64,000 nucleotides of DNA from positions 372,001 to 436,000 of the forward strand of contig NC_049562.1 of the NCBI RefSeq assembly GCF_013368755.1, read 5' to 3'. The notes below the pieces were generated by a model. It searched no databases. It was not told where the DNA came from and saw only the letters and a list, made by a program, of their open reading frames with translations. Made by a program: the position numbers and the translations under genes. Below, piece by piece: positions 32,524 through 44,963 of the stretch. Numbering within the stretch: position 1 is the first letter of the stretch; each line of letters begins with the position of its first letter. The DNA comes from Talaromyces rugulosus. Taxonomy: Eukaryota; Ascomycota; Eurotiomycetes; Eurotiales; Trichocomaceae.

Positions 32524-34166
32524 CTACAGCATGGCCTTGGGGAACCCCTTAACGGCCTGTCGAACGCCCAGATCAGCCAGGATCTCCTCTGTTCCACCAA
32601 GGATGGCGTCGAATTTGTAACCTCGGTTGAAGTTCTCGATAACCTTACCCATACCGGATTGCGTCAGTCCACGACCACCGAAGATGTTGGTTGCGGCACT
32701 GGCAATTTCACCGGCAGACTGGGTGGAGTGGGACTTCAAGAGAGCAATGGGACCTGCAAGATGTTTGGCTTGCTGGGCGTAGCTCATTTGGCACATCTGG
32801 TAAGTAAGGGATTCAAGCCAGGCTTGATTGGATTCCACGAGGGAGATCATCTTTGCCAATCTGTTCACGGATGTTAGTATGATATTCTTGTAAATGCAGA
32901 GACTCGAGTCTTACTTTTGCCTGATGGCGGGCTGTTCAATCAAGGGCTTCTTAAAGACGATGCGTTGGTTGCACCATTTCAAGCACTCCTCTACAATAAG
33001 GCGAGAAAAGCGAATAACACCAGCCGCCATCATGTAACGCTCGTGGTTGAAATTGCTCATGACAACGACAAATCCCTTGTCTTCCTCGCCGAGCAGGTTC
33101 TCAACGGGGACTTTGACGTTCTCAAACTGCACATAGGCTGTTGCTGCGGTAGTAGAGTAAGATGTCTTTATCTGTGTGGTGTCTACATTGTCGTCGCGAG
33201 GAATGAGCAGAACGGAGAACCCCTTCTTGGTCCGACAGGCAGTCACAAAGTAGTCAGCAAACATGCCATTTGTGATCCATTTCTTGGTTCCGTTGACAAT
33301 GTAGTGTTTGCCGTCGGGGGTTTTCTCGGCGGTCGTACGAAGTCCCGCAACATCAGATCCGGCGAAGGCTTCTGTCACGGCAAGACACATCTTCTTCTTG
33401 CCGGAAAGAACTTCTTCCATTAATTGGTCCTTCAAGGGTTTGTTTTTGAGCCATTGCTTGACAGCCGTTAGACTGATGGCCATGCCAGCCATGTTTCCGT
33501 CCGAGAATCCTTAAAAACGTTAGCCTGGATGAAGGTTTTCAAAAGTTGCTATGACTTACCTCGTGCGCCGGTGCGGGCCAATTCCTGAGCAGCAATCATG
33601 TCATGGAAAGCATCGAATTCCTTGCCACCCACTGCACCCCCCAGCAACGTCCGGTTATGCAGATGCTCTCCGGGACCAAGGCGCATGGCTAATATGTTGG
33701 TCTCGGCCATGCGATCAATCAGGGCCTGGCTGATATACGTGCCATCCTTCTCCTTCTCTTGTGCCTCGGGTGTGATGTGCTTGTCGGTAAACTCGCGGAA
33801 CGCTTTTTGTAGACGGTGGTGGCTATCGTTAAAGTAAGGGCTTGTAAATTCGGGTCGTAGCCAAAGGGGCTCTGCGTAAGGCACTGGACTGGGATCGCCT
33901 GGTTTTTGCTCAATGACCTCGGGCGTCTCGCCTTCCAAGGTACCAACACACAGGTCCTTGTACTTGGTCAGGACCTCCTGGCGATGGAGCTGGTAAAAGT
34001 CAACGGTGGCATCTTTGCCGGCGACTTGCGCAAGAACAACGCTGCCACCGGGGTGGGCGTCAATGAAGTCTGAAAGGTCATAGACTTTGTGGTCGATGAT
34101 CACCCAGCAGTCTTCGGCCGAGTTGTGTTTGGCCACGTCGGCACGTTTCAGCGAGGAATGCGGCAT
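32524..34166 (-). CDS. Cytochrome b5-acyl-CoA dehydrogenase fusion
   Basis: Three exons, 34166-33560, 33509-32915 and 32860-32524, encode 512 residues. Residues 5-80 form a cytochrome b5 domain; the heme histidines are in DAHPGGSVVLAQVAGKDA and YQLHRQE. The remainder is an acyl-CoA dehydrogenase: LGGAVGGKEFDAFHD near the N-domain, CLAVTEAFAGSDVAGLRT for flavin contact, KKWITNGMFADYFV and NFNHERYMMAAG in the C-domain. The C-terminal helix bundle ends with IFGGRGLTQSGMG and the stretch YKFDAILGGTEEILADLGVRQ, where Glu of GGTEE could act as base. The fusion is common in filamentous fungi; the b5 part may carry electrons from FAD instead of ETF. There is no C-terminal SKL. The start MPHSSLKR gives a clean b5 domain; the frame is open upstream to 34364. 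Confidence 0.92.
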
Positions 34167-34813
34167 TTTGGAGGCACAGAAAGCGGTCGCAAATAAGATG
34201 AACAGAGATAGGAACAGAATAGAAGAGACGCAGAGTGCAAAAGCTCTCAAGACCTGGGAGGAATTCACGGCGAGGGCGGTCACGTGGGGCGCCGACAGCC
34301 GGCAGCCGAGGTACTCGTGAACTGAAATACCCGAGACCCCATTGGCCCACGGCGCCCTCCACATGCCTCGTCCGGGGCTGCAGATCGCGACTCCATCTCG
34401 CTCACCAACATGTGAGATCGTCAGTGGGCGTATGGAGACAATTGTTGACGCCGTCGAAACCTTTTATTTCCTATATTGCCAGCACATGGGCGAGATATCC
34501 GACTAGAGAGCGGCCATGACTGATCGATATTGACTGAATGCCATTTGACTCAGTCTTTGGCGCATATAATGGCGTCAAATGGCTTCAAATGCTTTTCATG
34601 GCCTTTTTCATAAGATATCATCGTATGACTTCAGATCAAAACATTGGTTGTGTTTTGTTGGTCAAGCACGGGAAGTATGACTGGCCTTTGTGAGTCACTA
34701 TCGGCTGCAAGATGCTTACTATGACTATTCCAATCCGCAAAGACACTTCTCGTCATACGATATGTCTTTGCATCCGCAGCACAAGTGCTCGTTAGCAGTC
34801 AAAGTGCGAGAGC
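34167..34813. other. Divergent promoter region, fusion dehydrogenase / RING gene
   Basis: About 650 bases between two divergent starts. The first 200 bases next to the dehydrogenase are GC-rich and open in its frame. Near 34555-34610 are repeated phrases built on GCC/GGCG-TCAAATGGC(T)TC. No RNA gene seen. Confidence 0.5.
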
Positions 34814-36005
34814 TTGATAATGGCAAATCTAACGGAAGGGCACGTCTATGAGCCGGCGGACAAACAGTGCGACGGGGTCACCCACCATCTTGAACAAGAG
34901 CTGCACACCACTAGCTCTGATTTAGATCTCTCTTCCATCTGCGACGGTGATCAGCGTCTCCCTGAAACTAAATACGCCTGTGCAAGACAGAGCGCGTACC
35001 TCAGTCTCGACTCTGATGAGGAAGATACTGATGACACCTCAAGCCTGTATTCTCGTCCTAGCCATCGTCTAGAGGAAGTCGCTCCACATGCACCGCAGGT
35101 GCCTGAAAAAACAACTCCACACAGCTTGGTAATATCAACACCAAGTGTCCATGACCCCTCATCATCCAACTTTTCGAGAAAATTGCACCAAATGCCCCCA
35201 ACACCCAACTCACGGCGGGAAGTCAGCTTCTGGTCCAAAACCTCGTCGGCTATTTCTTCTCTCTCTTCAGATTACTATGATCAGTGCATACACTGCACTG
35301 AGTATGACCGTGTTGATGGTTTGATTCAGTGCCAGTGTGGAAACTGTTATTGTCACAAGTGTGCAAAAGACCTACTGCTCAAAGCGGCACTTGCAAATGT
35401 GTTTAGACCTCCGTGCTGTTTCCGGTGCCGCCAACAAATCACACTGGATTCTTTTCTACCTTGCGTCGATCCTGAAATAGAATCCCTCTTACGAGAAAAG
35501 TACAACGATAACCCTCAGCTTCCAACTTTCGAAGAGATGCCAAAAGGATCCAACCAGAGACGGAAGCAAAGTCAACCTTTTTATCGATTGGCTCATTATA
35601 TATTTGACTGTGGCCAAAATTCGTGAGTTGTGTGGCTATTATTACTGAGAACAACCAGCTGAGAAACCCTGTAGTTTATCTGATGCTAAGCTAGATGCAA
35701 AGGAACGCAAAGATCCCAAGACTTGGCACCACCTTGATTCTTTTCGCAAGTACACGCCAAATGACCAACTAAACCACAACAAATGTCGCCATGGTGGCTT
35801 ATGGTACACGGTGTATAGCAAGGATCCATGCAATGTATGCACCCACCCATCAGCAACACATTTGTGCAAATGCCATCATTGCGGAGTTTTGATGTGCCCG
35901 GGATGTCGACAACGTGAGATAGGGGTCTCTAAACGCATTATCATGCCAAATTTTCCAAACTGGACGAGGGTCTCTGCTGTATTCGACCGATATCACAAAG
36001 CCTGA
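34814..36005 (+). CDS. RING-finger protein related to fungal IBR/RBR family (no IBR or RING2)
   Basis: Two exons, 34814-35622 and 35675-36005, give 379 residues. The first 150 residues are Ser/Asp-rich and look disordered. A RING-like zinc domain follows (about residues 157-213): CIHCTEYDRVDGLIQCQCGN, CYCHKCAKDLL and FRPPCCFRCRQQI, which matches the first RING of fungal RBR ligases, including the PPCC ending. The IBR and catalytic RING2 are absent. The C-terminus holds a second Cys-rich module: NKCRHGGLWYTVY, then PCNVC, HLCKCHHC and CPGCRQRE. The same tail occurs in the two RBR pseudogenes of this window. Without RING2 it could act as a classical RING E3 or only bind an E2. A start two codons downstream is possible. 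Function unproven. Confidence 0.75.
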
Positions 36006-36102
36006 ACCTAACATATATTGCAAACTAGACCATTAGTTACATCCCAATTTATTTTTAGAGGCTTCCTGGCCAGCCACTACTTCAAGACATACCATTACCC
36101 CC

Positions 36103-36968
36103 TTAACGCATTCTGAGGGTGTATTTGCATCTGTGTTCCTCCTGGGGGTTCCATCGATCGCCGCACCTATAGCAGAACTGTTTTCCACACCTGCACCTAA
36201 AGATAAATGTCAACATCTCTAGCAGAAGTCCACGGTTGTCTCCATGTAAACCCACGTCATATGCTTGCATCCGTCAATTCTTTCAACGAGCGAGTTACAT
36301 TTGTAACATCTTTGCCACTTGTACTTCCTTGCCAATTTGAATAATTCGTCTTGTGCAACTAAACATCGTCCCCTATGCCTCGGCATCTTGCATTGTACGC
36401 ACGTTTTTCCACCGCAGGAGCATTGTCCCACTTTTCCCTGGACATTGGTGACCGGGATGTATTTTGAGCATGACTTGATAGCACAGTATGTCCGGTTTGA
36501 ATCGTTAAATTCAAGGTGCTTTTTTTCGAATCCCTTTGTGAGTTCTGGCTGTAGAATGTCTTCGACTATCTGCACAGATACTTCTTGTCCACAACAACGA
36601 GGAGGAAAGGGAGTACTCTCCTCTAGGCTCAGCTTAATCATTGTCACAAGACAGCCCTCGCAGAAAAGGTGAGAACATGGAAGTTGGATCAAATCAAAAA
36701 ATGACCGAGATTCATTGCATACAGCGCAGTCGAATCCAAGAAGAGCTTTGATGCCATCAGTGTCTGTCAGCGAGTCAGGAACCGTTCCTTCGGAAACAGT
36801 ATAGTATTCCTTCTCTTTGTCCTTGTGTCTTGCAAAGATGTTAATCTCTTCTTTAAACGTATCCAGCGGACGGCTGAAGTCGTTAATATACTTGTCAAAG
36901 ATTGAATTAATTGCCTCGATACCTTCTAATAAAATGCTTCTTATAGTAATAGCCCTATTGCGATCCAT
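36103..36968 (-). CDS. RBR-type E3 ubiquitin ligase (RING1-IBR-RING2)
   Basis: Two exons, 36968-36256 and 36196-36103, give 268 residues. RING1 is DCAVCNESRSF...PCSHLFCEGCL...PFPPRCCGQEV (about residues 80-130). The IBR is YCAIKSCSKYIP...CSCGGKTCVQCKMPRHRGRC. RING2 spans the intron: WQRCYKCNSLVERIDGCKHMT joined to CRCGKQFCYRCGDRW. In RBR ligases a RING2 cysteine forms the thioester with ubiquitin; the Cys following the HMT motif fits that place. The 59-base intron splits the codon just before it, and without splicing the protein ends in TWVYMETTVDFC with no active site. The protein ends soon after RING2, lacking the CRH-W tail of its relatives. It is convergent with the preceding RING gene (stops 98 bp apart). 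Confidence 0.85.
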
Positions 36969-37581
36969 TTTCTTTTTGGCTCTTTATTTTTGTATTATGA
37001 TTTGTAACAGTTTATGAAAGTCCAAGGGGCTTCTTTAATCGAGGTTAAGACATCATTGTGATTGCCTTGATTATATGATGATTTACACGAATAACGTCAG
37101 CGTTTAACAGACAAAATCGCCTTATCGCACTTTTCCCTTTCCAATGGCATCAAAGAAATAGCTAATTTTGTAAAACTAAAACCGAATGAACTGATCTGAA
37201 GTGTTTATCGTACATCATAAAACGAAGCTCGACGACATCAAAATAGCAACATTGAAATCTACCCAAGACTGAAAAGACACTGGGGTATGTATATCAATTA
37301 ATTTCCGTTTCTAAATAAGCTAATGTGTCAATCTCAACATTTGAAGTTTGGTTTAGTTTTATCTCAACTTCTATATATCCAGTGGTCAACTGGTAACTCA
37401 GATATTGTTTCAACCGAAAGGTAATAGAGCATTAAGTGACGTATCAAGCGATTGGTATATGTAGTTAGATCACTTAAATCTATCATTTCAGCCTGTAAGC
37501 AAATGATATGATAATGATAGTCTTTAAAACAGCGGCGCTATTCAAGCATCCAATCTGAGATAACCCGTAGTTCCATCAAAC
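36969..37581. other. AT-rich spacer between RBR gene and RBR pseudogene
   Basis: About 610 bases, strongly AT-rich, presumably the promoter of the intact RBR gene. No gene, repeat element or RNA was recognised. Confidence 0.5.
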
Positions 37582-38945
37582 TCAGTCTGGGATGCGGCGG
37601 CCCCGGCATATTTGACATTTTCGAACCCTGCAGTGGAGGGCATTGGAGAAGTTGCCTTGATCTATCACCGCGCTGTCGACAAGGTCCTCTTTGCCACAAA
37701 TATGTCCAAAGTGCCTTCATGTCGACAATAGTGTCGGTTCCGAAGCCTCTCTCGAACGATGTCTAAGCGAGCAGCCCCGTTATTATTGATATATGCCCGT
37801 GCTCGTTCCTCCAATCTATCTTCTCGCCATTGCTCGCAGGAGCAGGTTTTCCACGACATTCCACATTCGTAGCAAAATTCCGCGCGGCATCGGCAGCTAG
37901 AAACACCATTTTAGATTGCACCTATGTCTTAATCAAGGGAGGAAGACGCTCACACAATATGATTACAGCCATAAGTCAACTCTACCAGACGGTTATATTT
38001 CCTACATTGCTTCAAATTTTCCTCCTCTGCCAGCTCCAGTATTCCCGAAGAGCCTCGTGGGCACGGCTCGTCTGGATGCGCCATGGACTTGCAAAGCGCA
38101 CATGTTTGCGTACTGCACACTTGACAAGATGCTATATTGTTTTTAACGTACTCTAGCATCACATACTTGGAGCAGGTTTTTCTTGAACGATAAGTAGGAT
38201 TTGCGTCTTCATACTCCTTGTACTGCATATCATGAACGTCCGAAGTGTCTTCGTCTAGAAATGATTTGAATGTCATAACTGGGATTTCCTGTAAACAGCA
38301 TTGCGGTGGAAACAGGTGTCGTCATCAGTAATTGAGAAACCATTGTTCTGGAACAGTCGTGGCAGTATCTATACAGGCAAGGGCACCGAATGATTTCGGA
38401 TTCGGGCGTACGCTCATTGCAAGAGACGCACTCAAATGATTGCTCATTTATTCTCTTTCGCGAGCTTTCGCCCTTTGAATGTGAGACAATCGCTCTAGAA
38501 ATTTTCTCGCTTTGGTCACGCTTTGACCTGGGACCGGAATGAAGTCAGAAAGGAATGTTCTCCGGTGTCGCTGGCGGTCCATCATCGAACTCATCGGGGA
38601 CTTCGGAATCATTGATTAAATCAAGCCATGATGTTCCTTTAAACTTTCTTCCGGTTATCTGCTCAAGGAGACTAAGAAAGAGTCCCTCGTCATCTAGTTC
38701 ATGAGTATCGCTCTCCTCACTCGGAGCTTCTCCAACCTGGTTAGCATAGTTATGGTCACTCCAGCTTCTCAGATATGCGTAAATCTCGCTTTCAAATATC
38801 TCAAAAGCAAAGGATTGATTCTTTGAAGCTCGTCTCCTAGTTGCTTTCCCTTTCCGGTGGTGGAAATTCCTTCGAGGTCGTCGAGCAAAAGCCGACTAAC
38901 TAATGACAATGTCTCGTCTTCTACTCCAATCAAATTCAGTGTGTC
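37582..38945 (-). pseudogene. RBR ubiquitin ligase pseudogene
   Basis: Blocks of a fungal RBR protein follow each other right to left but in changing frames. Near 38940: VEDETLSLVSRLLLDDL, the N-terminal helix typical of this family, then RKGKATRRRASKNQSFAFEI in another frame. Near 38430: RING1 FECVSCNERTPESEIIRCPC...YCHDC, then FPPQCCLQEIPV after two frame changes. Near 38200: IBR KTCSKYVMLEYVKNNIASC...CALCKSMAHPDEPC. Near 37990: RING2 QCRKYNRLVELTYGCNHIV, spliced to CxxEFCYECG-like sequence. Near 37760: HYCRHEGT, then after more shifts the tail ALHCRVRKCQICRGRR. I count at least five frame breaks plus an in-frame stop near 38540, so it is not functional. Exact breakpoints are approximate. 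Confidence 0.78.
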
Positions 38946-39510
38946 CAATATATTTGTTCCTCAGTATTCTTTTTGGAACAAGATCGAACATAGGAATGTT
39001 GGCAGCTACGCCAAAAGACCCAAAGTTCATTCAATGCTCGTCAATCAATCTATCCACCAACAAAAAACAGTCAACTGCTAACGATGACTACATATGGGAA
39101 ATTTTGTCACTATTATCTGTCAATCCATTAGTAGACATATAAGCTCAATATGATCCATTGTTCTTATTCCCGTATCAATTGACGAAAAACTTTCCCTTTT
39201 CATAGGTCCATGGGACCCGGGAAAATAGGGTTGAAGAAAGTTCATATAATTCTTGTTTAGACTTTCTGGCCGGAAATACTTAGAGAACAACGATGTGTGT
39301 CTCTGCTGTTGCAAGTTCCAGACAAAGGAAACTTATAATTGATCAGTGCTGGTCTTCCGTGCCCGCTACATAAATATGTACTCTTTCCACATTGAATTTA
39401 CAAAAGGTGCTTTTATAAAACATAATCCGAAAGGGAACTCATTCTGTCGCATGCAAACGCATTTAACATATCTCCCTACGCGCTAGTATAACCGAAACCC
39501 ACAGCGTACT
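38946..39510. other. Intergenic region downstream of the aminopeptidase
   Basis: About 560 bases holding any promoter remnant of the RBR pseudogene and the 3' end of the aminopeptidase transcript. A minus-strand frame at 39120-39314 has no recognised product. Confidence 0.45.
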
Positions 39511-42257
39511 CTAAAGATGTTGATTCTGGCTCAACCAGGATTCCACATCCTTGCGGTCTCGCAGCAGCCAGTTGATTTTAGCACGGATGGTATCGAGGCT
39601 CTGCTCAAGAGTTCGGTCGTAGCCCTATAAGAGGAATATAAATGTCAGTGATGGCCTGAAAATAAATGATTATAAGGAGTCTTACCTTGGTGTTTTGGGC
39701 GTCAAAGAAAATTTTGACGTCCTTCAGCTGATCTTCTGTGCAGAAGCAAGAAGTGGACAGCTGCACGACGACACTCAGCATTTCAAGGGCTGGTGGAAGG
39801 CGCACGTAGATCGTGTCCCAGTTCTTCTTCAGCCAGTCCCAGCGAGCCTCAACGCCAGCAGGGAAGTTTCCGAGACCTCCCAGAGCCGTGTGAATATCCT
39901 GGTTCTTGACCTCACATCTCATCACCAGGTCCAGAGTACGCTGGACGAGAGCTGGGTCTTCAGCGGCACCGAGGCAGCGTAAGGCTATGACCTTCTCGTC
40001 CGAAGAAGGAGCATGTCGGAAGCGGTCAAGCACAATGTCGTACTCCTTGGTGCCACCGTGCTTTAGGACAATAGTGAAGACGCTATCGCGGAGGTTTGGG
40101 TGAATGGCGGCCACGTTGCCAGCTGCAAAAGCGGCGAACATGTCATATGCAGCCTTGACGACAGTTGGATCCCCTGCCTTACCAGCAGAGCCGAACATAA
40201 GGGCCTTGAACTGTTGCATAACGTGGTCGTCTTTATCAGAAAACTGCCAGCCTAGTTCATGTGCCTTAGAAGTGACCAGTGAGCGCTGGAACTCCTTGAG
40301 TGCATCTTTGATTCTGCCATTCTCAAATGCCCAGGCGGCGCGCAGGCTGCCAATGCCGTTAAGCATCTCATTCCAGACCACAAACTCCGACTCAGTATCA
40401 AAACCTTGGAGGAGCGACAGCAGGCCAGAGGTCTTTTGGTAGCCTGAAGCAGCCAAGGCACTACAGTCGGCAATCATACCAGCCCGGTCCTCAACCGTTA
40501 ACAGATCGTCACGAGCAGCCTGGCCCAGCTTCAGCAGGCGCTCTGGGGAGTAGGAAGTACGATAAATACCGGAGTGGTCAGCATTGAGCTTGAAGAAATC
40601 CAGGTCGACCTTGAATTCCCCCTCGCGCTCCATTAGCATGGTGTCCTCATCCACGCCATCCTTGGTGCGCAATCCCAGCATGCAGGGGTATAGGATTGTG
40701 TCCTCCTCTATGCGAACGTCACCAGTACGCAAGAAACGGTTCTGCTTCAAGCTGATGGACGAGGTTTCTGGATTCTCAGTAACGGTAAGAACCGGATAAC
40801 CAACGTGCTTGGTCCAGATGTCCATGACCTCCTGGACAGGTTTGCCGCTGGCATCAGCCAAGGCAACCCATAGGTCCCCAGTCTCGGTGTTCCCATATGC
40901 GTGACTCTTAATATAGTTTCGAATACCTTGCAAAAACACGTCCTCTCCTAGATATTTGGAAATCATGCGCACAACGGAGGAGCCCTTGAAGTACGAAATA
41001 TCATCAAAGATCTGATTGATTTCATCGGCATGCTTGATAGGTACTTCAATCGGGTGGCTACTACGCAGTGAGTCAAGCGACAGAGCGTCCTGGAGGGTGT
41101 CAATAATGTAGGTCTGCCACACATTCCATTCTGGATAGAAAACATTGCACGAAAACCACGACATCCAGGTCGCAAAACCCTCTTTGAGCCAGAGGCCGTC
41201 CCAAAAGTCCATGGTAACCAAATTGCCAAACCACTGGTGAGCCAATTCGTGCTGGACAGTCTCGGCAATGTACTGCTTGCGCGATGCACCGCTAGTCTTT
41301 TCATCTAGCAGCAAATCGACAATTCTGTAGGTAATAAGACCCCAGTTTTCCATGGCTCCGGCGCTGAAGTCAGGCACTGCCACCATGTCCATTTTTGGTA
41401 ACGGGTATTCACTGTCAAACGTCTTCTCGTAGAAAGCCAATGTCTTGGCAGCGAGGTCTAGTGAGAACCGACCGTGCTCTATATCTTGATCAGGAGTGGC
41501 ATAGATTCGAATCGGCACTCGGAAGCTGTTGGATTCAATGTGGTTGAGGTGGCCCACGATGAAGGCGAGAAGATACGTCGACATGAGAGGCGTGGTGTTA
41601 AACTTGACAGCCTTCTTCTCACTTCCCTGCAAATCCGTCTCCGACACAACATCCATGTTGCTCAGACACGTCATGCTCTTATCCGCAATCAGAGTCACAG
41701 TGAACTTCGCCTTGAGGGCAGGTTCATCAAAGCAGGGGAAGGCTCGGCGAGCGTCGGTCGCCTCCATCTGCGTTGAAGCGATATACTTGGTCTCGCCGTT
41801 GATCTTGAATGAGGACCGATAAAAGCCGGCCATATCATCGTTCAAAGTACCAGTGAAGGTGAGCTTCAGCCGAGCATCGGATCCTGCCGAGAGGACCTGA
41901 TTGAGCTTGATCGTTGCTGTCTGGACATCCTCATTAATGGAGATCTCAGGATTAGATTCCACTACCGATCCCTTGGCTGAAATTATAGCACTGTGAATGT
42001 CGATCTCTTTCGAGTTAAGGGAGACGAAGTCCGTGTCTTTGCTCACCCCCAGGCTGGAAGTAAATTGTCAGCTTGACTTGACCTTGATCGTATCTAGGCT
42101 CGACATACTCAATCACGACCGTTCCATCGTAGGTGAATTTCTCAAAGTCCACCTCGAGAGTCAAATCATAGTGTGTTGGCTTCACGTTGGTGGGCAACAC
42201 TACACGACCCTGCACATTGGTCGAGCCCGAGACTCCGTCACGTCGAGCGATGCACAT
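39511..42257 (-). CDS. M1-family zinc aminopeptidase (Ape2/Aap1-like)
   Basis: Three exons, 42257-42109, 42053-39686 and 39624-39511, encode 876 residues, the family length. The N-terminal beta domain begins GRVVLPTNVKPTHYDLTLEV. The exopeptidase motif GAMENWG and the zinc motif HELAHQWFGN with the distal KEGFA Glu are intact (about residues 255-315), so it should be active. A C-terminal helical ARM-like domain follows and ends VESWLSQNQHL. The enzyme removes N-terminal neutral or basic residues from peptides in the cytosol or periplasm. The first splice uses donor GA|GTATGT and joins VVID to LGVSKDTDF as expected. Start MCIARRDG was chosen by comparison with the expected N-terminus; the frame stays open to an upstream Met at 42434 that I regard as leader. 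Confidence 0.93.
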
Positions 42258-42693
42258 TCTGTAACTATAACAGACAGTATCGGTCAGGGATTTAGGAGAG
42301 TGTAAAGGAATGCAGCTGAAAGAGGGGCAAAAATAAAGAGGGAGGAAAGGCGACTTGGCGGGGAGGAATGGTTGTTGGCATTGTTGCCTTATTTTGAGAG
42401 GTGGAGAACCCCACGTATTTCCCAAATAGGGCAAGAGAAGGAACAGTTGCAGTGAAAAAACTTACAAACTGTTGTATTTATTGCGCTCTATTCGCTACAT
42501 GTAAGCCACAATTACGGCCCACACTGTTGGGTTGTAGTATGATATTTGTAATAGAATGTGTGGGATAAATAACAAGCATTCACGAACCTTTCAAAATTAT
42601 TTAAATATCTAGTTGCATATGAATATATGACCTTGTAATGTATCTTGATTGATAATAAGATAGTTTAACAACGTTGAAAGTTTACATCCATTA
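42258..42693. other. Aminopeptidase promoter and transcription-factor 3' flank
   Basis: About 435 bases. AT-rich on the left, with a pyrimidine-rich stretch (minus-strand view) close to the aminopeptidase start. Nothing else recognised. Confidence 0.5.
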
Positions 42694-44704
42694 TCAATTT
42701 GTACTTTCTAAAAACAAATCCTCAAAGAACCAAGAGCGATCGGGTGAAGTAATAAAGTGCGTCCAATCAAAGGGTTCGTTTTCTTCAATAGTCTGGTATG
42801 CAGAAATATCCTCACCAGGGAGAGACATGTCGATATTAAGTTGTTCGTGTGAGAAATTTTGAGCAGCTACAAAAACCGTCTGCTCTCTTTCGTAATGTGA
42901 TCCTATCTGCGAGGCGATTTCGGACAATATGTGAGCTCCATGTTTGGCGATTTTTGATTCTGAGCTGTGATCTGCTAGCATTCTAAATGCTCGTCTGAAC
43001 TTTTCGCAAATGTCAAAACGTAGCTGATGGTCAATTTTTCTGGCCGTCTCACAATTTCGAATGCTCCACTGTGCTGCTTGTAGCGACTGCGCCGCTCTGA
43101 AACACAGTCCAATTTGGGACAGTGCCTCGACTATAGACATAGGGGCCATGAAGAAACCCTCTGTTTGGCTACTAGGTCGCATATCGTACAATCTCATAGA
43201 TGAGTCGAGGACTTTGCATAGCTCACTCATTAGGTTGCAATAGTACGATACGTTTAAATCATCACATCCTTCGTTCTCTTCATCAATGCTTGTCGTCTTG
43301 GTGGGCAATTCCCAAGGATTGGAAAATGCGCGATAAAGGCCGGCAACTGCTGAATAAATCGTCATATGCAAAGTTTCGCGCTTAACGACTAAACTAGGCA
43401 GTGCAATATCCCAGGTTCTGTCAGGATTTGTGACAGAAAGCGCAGGAGGGAGTCGACGAATGATGTTTTCCTCAAAGAGCTGAATGCTTTTGGTCACTAT
43501 TGCATGATCATACTGGTCCTTTTTCCAGGCTTTAGAGCCTATAGTATGTGAGATAAAGCGAGCTACATGAACTTGAAACAGTCGATCAGTATATTGTGTG
43601 AGAATATTAGGGCTAGTTGTGATGGCTTGGATATTGTCATGCGGTAGATCGATATCACAGTGGTCTTCCGGAACGAGCGGCCAACGGCCAAGAAATGTTG
43701 ACATGAACCTGAATTTAGTTGTTAGTCTAAGTTTGGTAATCATTTAAAAGTTGCCCACCGATCCCAAATGTAAAGGCTCCAAAAAGCTCGTCTCCATAAT
43801 TCTTGGTCGAGCTCGCTGACACCAGGTCTTTCGAGATGGAGGCTGATCTCATGTGCTTCCCTAACTGTATCTGCAAGAACGAGCCAACTGTCTTTTATCT
43901 GACCCCTGTTTTTGAGATAACAGACATGAAAAAACATGTGCTGTACAACAAGGAGGGAGTGCTTGCGAGGCCGCCGGGAATCTAGATCTTCAGCTATACG
44001 GCACAGCCTTTTCTCGAGTTTAACAGGCGAGTTGAGGGTGTCCACCGGGTGATTCTCCTGAATATTAGAGTCTTTGTCGAAGTCCTTTATAGATTGCACA
44101 CTCAGAATACAAAGTCGCAATAGAAGAAGCGCAAAATCAGTATTTGTGCCTGTGTCGTGCAGTTGTGACCACCATAGCTCGTAATCTCGCATGAATATAG
44201 GCTCGTAAATCATTTCATAGACTCGGTTGACTTCTTTGAAGAATATAGCTATAAGATCATCGATGATAGGCTTTTTGGGTAGCATTCGCTGTATTGTTCG
44301 TTGGTTTTGTTGAGAGGAATGGCTGGGATCAAACTGCTTTTTTCGTGGCCGAGAAACAAAATTGGCTCTTTCTACTTCTTGGAGAGCACCGGGTCCATGT
44401 TTCATGTACCCAAGCTCAGAACTTTCGTCCATTCCAAATGAATCTGAGTCGCTACTTTCGCCTCGTTCTAGGCTAGTAGGTGGCTTAGGTTTCGTTTCTT
44501 GATATGAACAGCGTCCTGCCACGCCACGACTGACGCAGTGTTGACATGGTGTTTTTCTATCACACTATAGACCAAACAGGATAAGCAATGGTATTTATAT
44601 TTCACTAGCACAAATGCGAGTAGAACCTTGCCTACCTTTTGCTTCCGTCTATTACACTCGAGACATGACTTGATAAGCCGATTTCTGGTCCCTTTCAGTA
44701 CCAT
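42694..44704 (-). CDS. Zn2Cys6 fungal transcription factor
   Basis: Three exons, about 44704-44638, 44574-43760 and 43710-42694; about 630 residues. The binuclear zinc cluster is split by the first intron: SCLECNRRKQK joins CDRKTPCQHC...GRC, giving six cysteines with usual spacing. The N-terminus is basic, and a Ser/Asp-rich linker follows. The middle is the fungal-specific domain (about residues 130-480): DLIAIFFKEVNRVYEMIYEP, then LCRIAEDLDSRR and ELWRRAFWSLYIWDR, the classic LWR-W-D motif of Fungal_trans, joined to the next exon. The C-terminus ends EDLFLESTN and carries acidic-hydrophobic stretches that could activate transcription. Such factors bind CGG triplets. Targets are unknown; its neighbours do not form a cluster. 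Confidence 0.9.
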
Positions 44705-44963
44705 GTCTTTGACACCTACAGGGAAGATGATTAAATAAAAGTGCCCCTTTTATCTGAAAAAGAAAGAAAGAAAGAAGAAAAAGGCACCCATGCCGTTCAT
44801 ATGGCAAACGTTGAATGGAAAATGAATAATATTAGAAATGATGTTAGAAACGTGGAGTCCCGATGTGATGGCACTAAGCCAAACCGGGAGCCCTATGTTC
44901 TTGTATCTGATTGGCCACTGCTTTATGCATTCAATTAAGTATCAACTACTTCTCGATTACTGC
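44705..44963. other. Short spacer before the SDR 3' end
   Basis: About 260 bases: promoter of the Zn2Cys6 factor, including a GAAA-type purine run at about 44758-44785. Confidence 0.5.

Noticed and set aside
42258..42434. Upstream start for the M1 aminopeptidase at 42434
   Set aside because: The added residues (Pro/Leu/Phe-rich) do not resemble a targeting signal I can support, and the Met at 42257 matches the expected N-terminus.
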